Positions 5,462-5,968 of a DNA stretch of 5,968 nucleotides are shown here, piece by piece. The DNA is taken from assembly GCA_003140275.1 (NCBI GenBank), contig PLJQ01000110.1, positions 1 to 5,968 of the forward strand, given 5' to 3'. A program made the translations under genes and the position numbers. The DNA is from Limisphaerales bacterium. GTDB lineage: Bacteria > Verrucomicrobiota > Verrucomicrobiia > Limisphaerales > PALSA-1396. Position 1 is the first letter of the stretch. Each line of letters starts with the position of its first letter. Under the pieces are notes generated by a model. That model did no database searches and had not been told where the DNA came from. It saw only the letters and a program-made list of their open reading frames with translations.

Positions 5462-5554
5462 GCCGAACGCTCCGGATCACCGACCCCGCGCCAGTGACGC
5501 CCGGATTGCAACTGAAGCGTCATCGCGGGGTTCGGTGCAGCCGGTTGGTTAGAC
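5462..5554 (-). repeat. attC site 4
   Basis: R'' is GTCTAAC (5554-5548) and R' is GTTCGGC (5468-5462). The arms CTGCACCGAACCCCGCG and (complement) ATCACCGACCCCGCG pair with an unpaired G and an unpaired A, again six bases apart and in the gene-proximal arm. The length is 93 bp, like sites 1 and 2. Confidence 0.88.
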
Positions 5555-5567
5555 CACGTCATACACT

Positions 5568-5930
5568 TCAAGACGAATATCTCCCACTCCGATACTTAAT
5601 GGTCTTCATTCTCTTGTTGGTCTTGTCGTAAATGAGCACATGCTTCCACCATGTGCCATCCAGTGGTATCGAAATCTCAACCGCGTGCTGACCTGTCCCG
5701 TCCTCACAGAAAAGCTGGTCATACGGAAATGCGGCAAGCTCTCTCTCTTGCGGCGGCAACGTGCTGATGTAGCTCTGAAGATCGTTCGTAATTGCTTTGT
5801 CGAGATGATAGCCGGTATCTGTGCCCCACTTTTTCCAGCCAGCCAAAGGATCAGGATGTGGCTTCGGGTCGCAGCCCGCGATCAGCGCAAGAACGACAAC
5901 CAACAGAAAACAAGACGCGAATTTGTTCAT
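5568..5930 (-). CDS. Cassette gene: predicted lipoprotein, unknown function (120 aa)
   Basis: The N-terminus MNKFASCFLLVVVLALIAGC is a typical lipoprotein signal with lipobox IAGC and Cys20 as the lipidated residue. Asp follows at +2, which in enterobacteria favours retention in the inner membrane; whether this holds here is unknown. The mature part begins with a Pro-rich linker (DPKPHPDPLAGW) and then a compact domain with many aromatic residues (GYHLDKAI, FPYDQLFCEDGTG, DGTWWKHVLIYDKTNKRMK). I do not recognise it. ATG at 5930 is 12 bases after the R' box at 5949-5943; the TGA (5570-5568) is 13 bases before R'' of attC site 4. No Shine-Dalgarno. Confidence 0.85.
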   Translation of the reverse strand: MNKFASCFLLVVVLALIAGCDPKPHPDPLAGWKKWGTDTGYHLDKAITNDLQSYISTLPPQERELAAFPYDQLFCEDGTGQHAVEISIPLDGTWWKHVLIYDKTNKRMKTIKYRSGRYSS

Positions 5931-5942
5931 GCGTGCGTAGTG

Positions 5943-5968
5943 GCCTAACTTTTAATCAACGACTGCCG
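5943..5968 (-). repeat. attC site 5, R' half (cut by window edge)
   Basis: GTTAGGC on the minus strand (5949-5943) fits the R' consensus GTTRRRY and begins the lipoprotein cassette. The bases to its right (CGGCAGTCGTTGATTAAAA on the minus strand) would be the L' side of a further attC, so at least one more cassette or attI lies beyond the edge. Confidence 0.65.

Larger units (their letters stand above)
3931..5968 (-). mobile_element. Integron gene-cassette array (integrase not in window)
   Basis: Four cassettes, each one small gene plus an attC site, lie head to tail on the minus strand. Cutting between G and TT of each R' box gives cassettes at 5948-5468 (481 bp), 5467-4984 (484 bp), 4983-4320 (664 bp) and 4319 to about 3937 (~383 bp). 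The leading bases of each cassette complement its own R'' box: TTCTGC with GCAGAAC, TTCGGC with GCCGAAC (both perfect), TTAGGC and TTGGGC with GTCTAAC (one and two mismatches). This is what insertion of closed circles predicts. No intI is present. Since genes point away from attI in normal arrays, the platform would be to the right of 5968, and the left end is the distal end. Without it the region is by definition a CALIN-type cluster. Confidence 0.88.

Noticed and set aside
5127..5552. 141-residue plus-strand open frame
   Set aside because: It is antisense to a membrane-protein gene and crosses attC site 4; its basic Arg/Ala-rich make-up is the typical shadow of a GC-rich hydrophobic gene.

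Overview
The window looks like chromosomal DNA from a free-living Gram-negative bacterium, most likely of the Verrucomicrobiota (Pedosphaera/Limisphaera-like). This placement is inferred from the style of the housekeeping proteins, the short heptamer repeats of the TTGAGGG type between genes, and the general lack of Shine-Dalgarno sequences. It is not proven by any marker gene in the window. No rRNA, tRNA or CRISPR array was seen.

Left part (1-800): mostly non-coding or decayed DNA. It holds the 5' remnant of an IS5-group transposase gene (minus strand), a small terminator-like hairpin beyond it, and a plausible 54-residue basic protein (504-668, minus) with the only good Shine-Dalgarno sequence in the window.

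Middle part (800-3175): a minus-strand housekeeping run, transcribed right to left: rph (RNase PH, tRNA 3' trimming), a histidine-phosphatase/phosphoglycerate-mutase-family gene that appears to start at TTG just behind a four-unit heptamer repeat, and prmA (ribosomal protein L11 methyltransferase). The last two overlap by ATGA and are probably translationally coupled.

Divergent from rph, on the plus strand, is a small cysteine-rich zinc-ribbon-like protein (3450-3716) preceded by a REP/MITE-like 24-bp inverted repeat. Then comes a 116-bp non-autonomous element (MITE) with 19-bp terminal inverted repeats (3821-3936).

Right part (about 3931-5968): the most interesting region, an integron gene-cassette array read right to left on the minus strand. 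Four complete attC recombination sites and half of a fifth separate four compact cassettes, each with one small gene: an uncharacterised lipoprotein (5568-5930), a four-helix membrane protein (5090-5446), a second uncharacterised lipoprotein (4392-4970) and a 95-residue protein resembling the IF2_N domain of translation factor IF-2 (4019-4306). The attC calls rest on R''/R' boxes, imperfect palindromes with two unpaired bases six nucleotides apart in the gene-proximal arm, and matching of the first bases of each cassette to its own R'' box. No integrase gene is present; if there is one it should lie beyond the right edge. The array ends at the MITE, which sits exactly on the outer R' box of the last attC.
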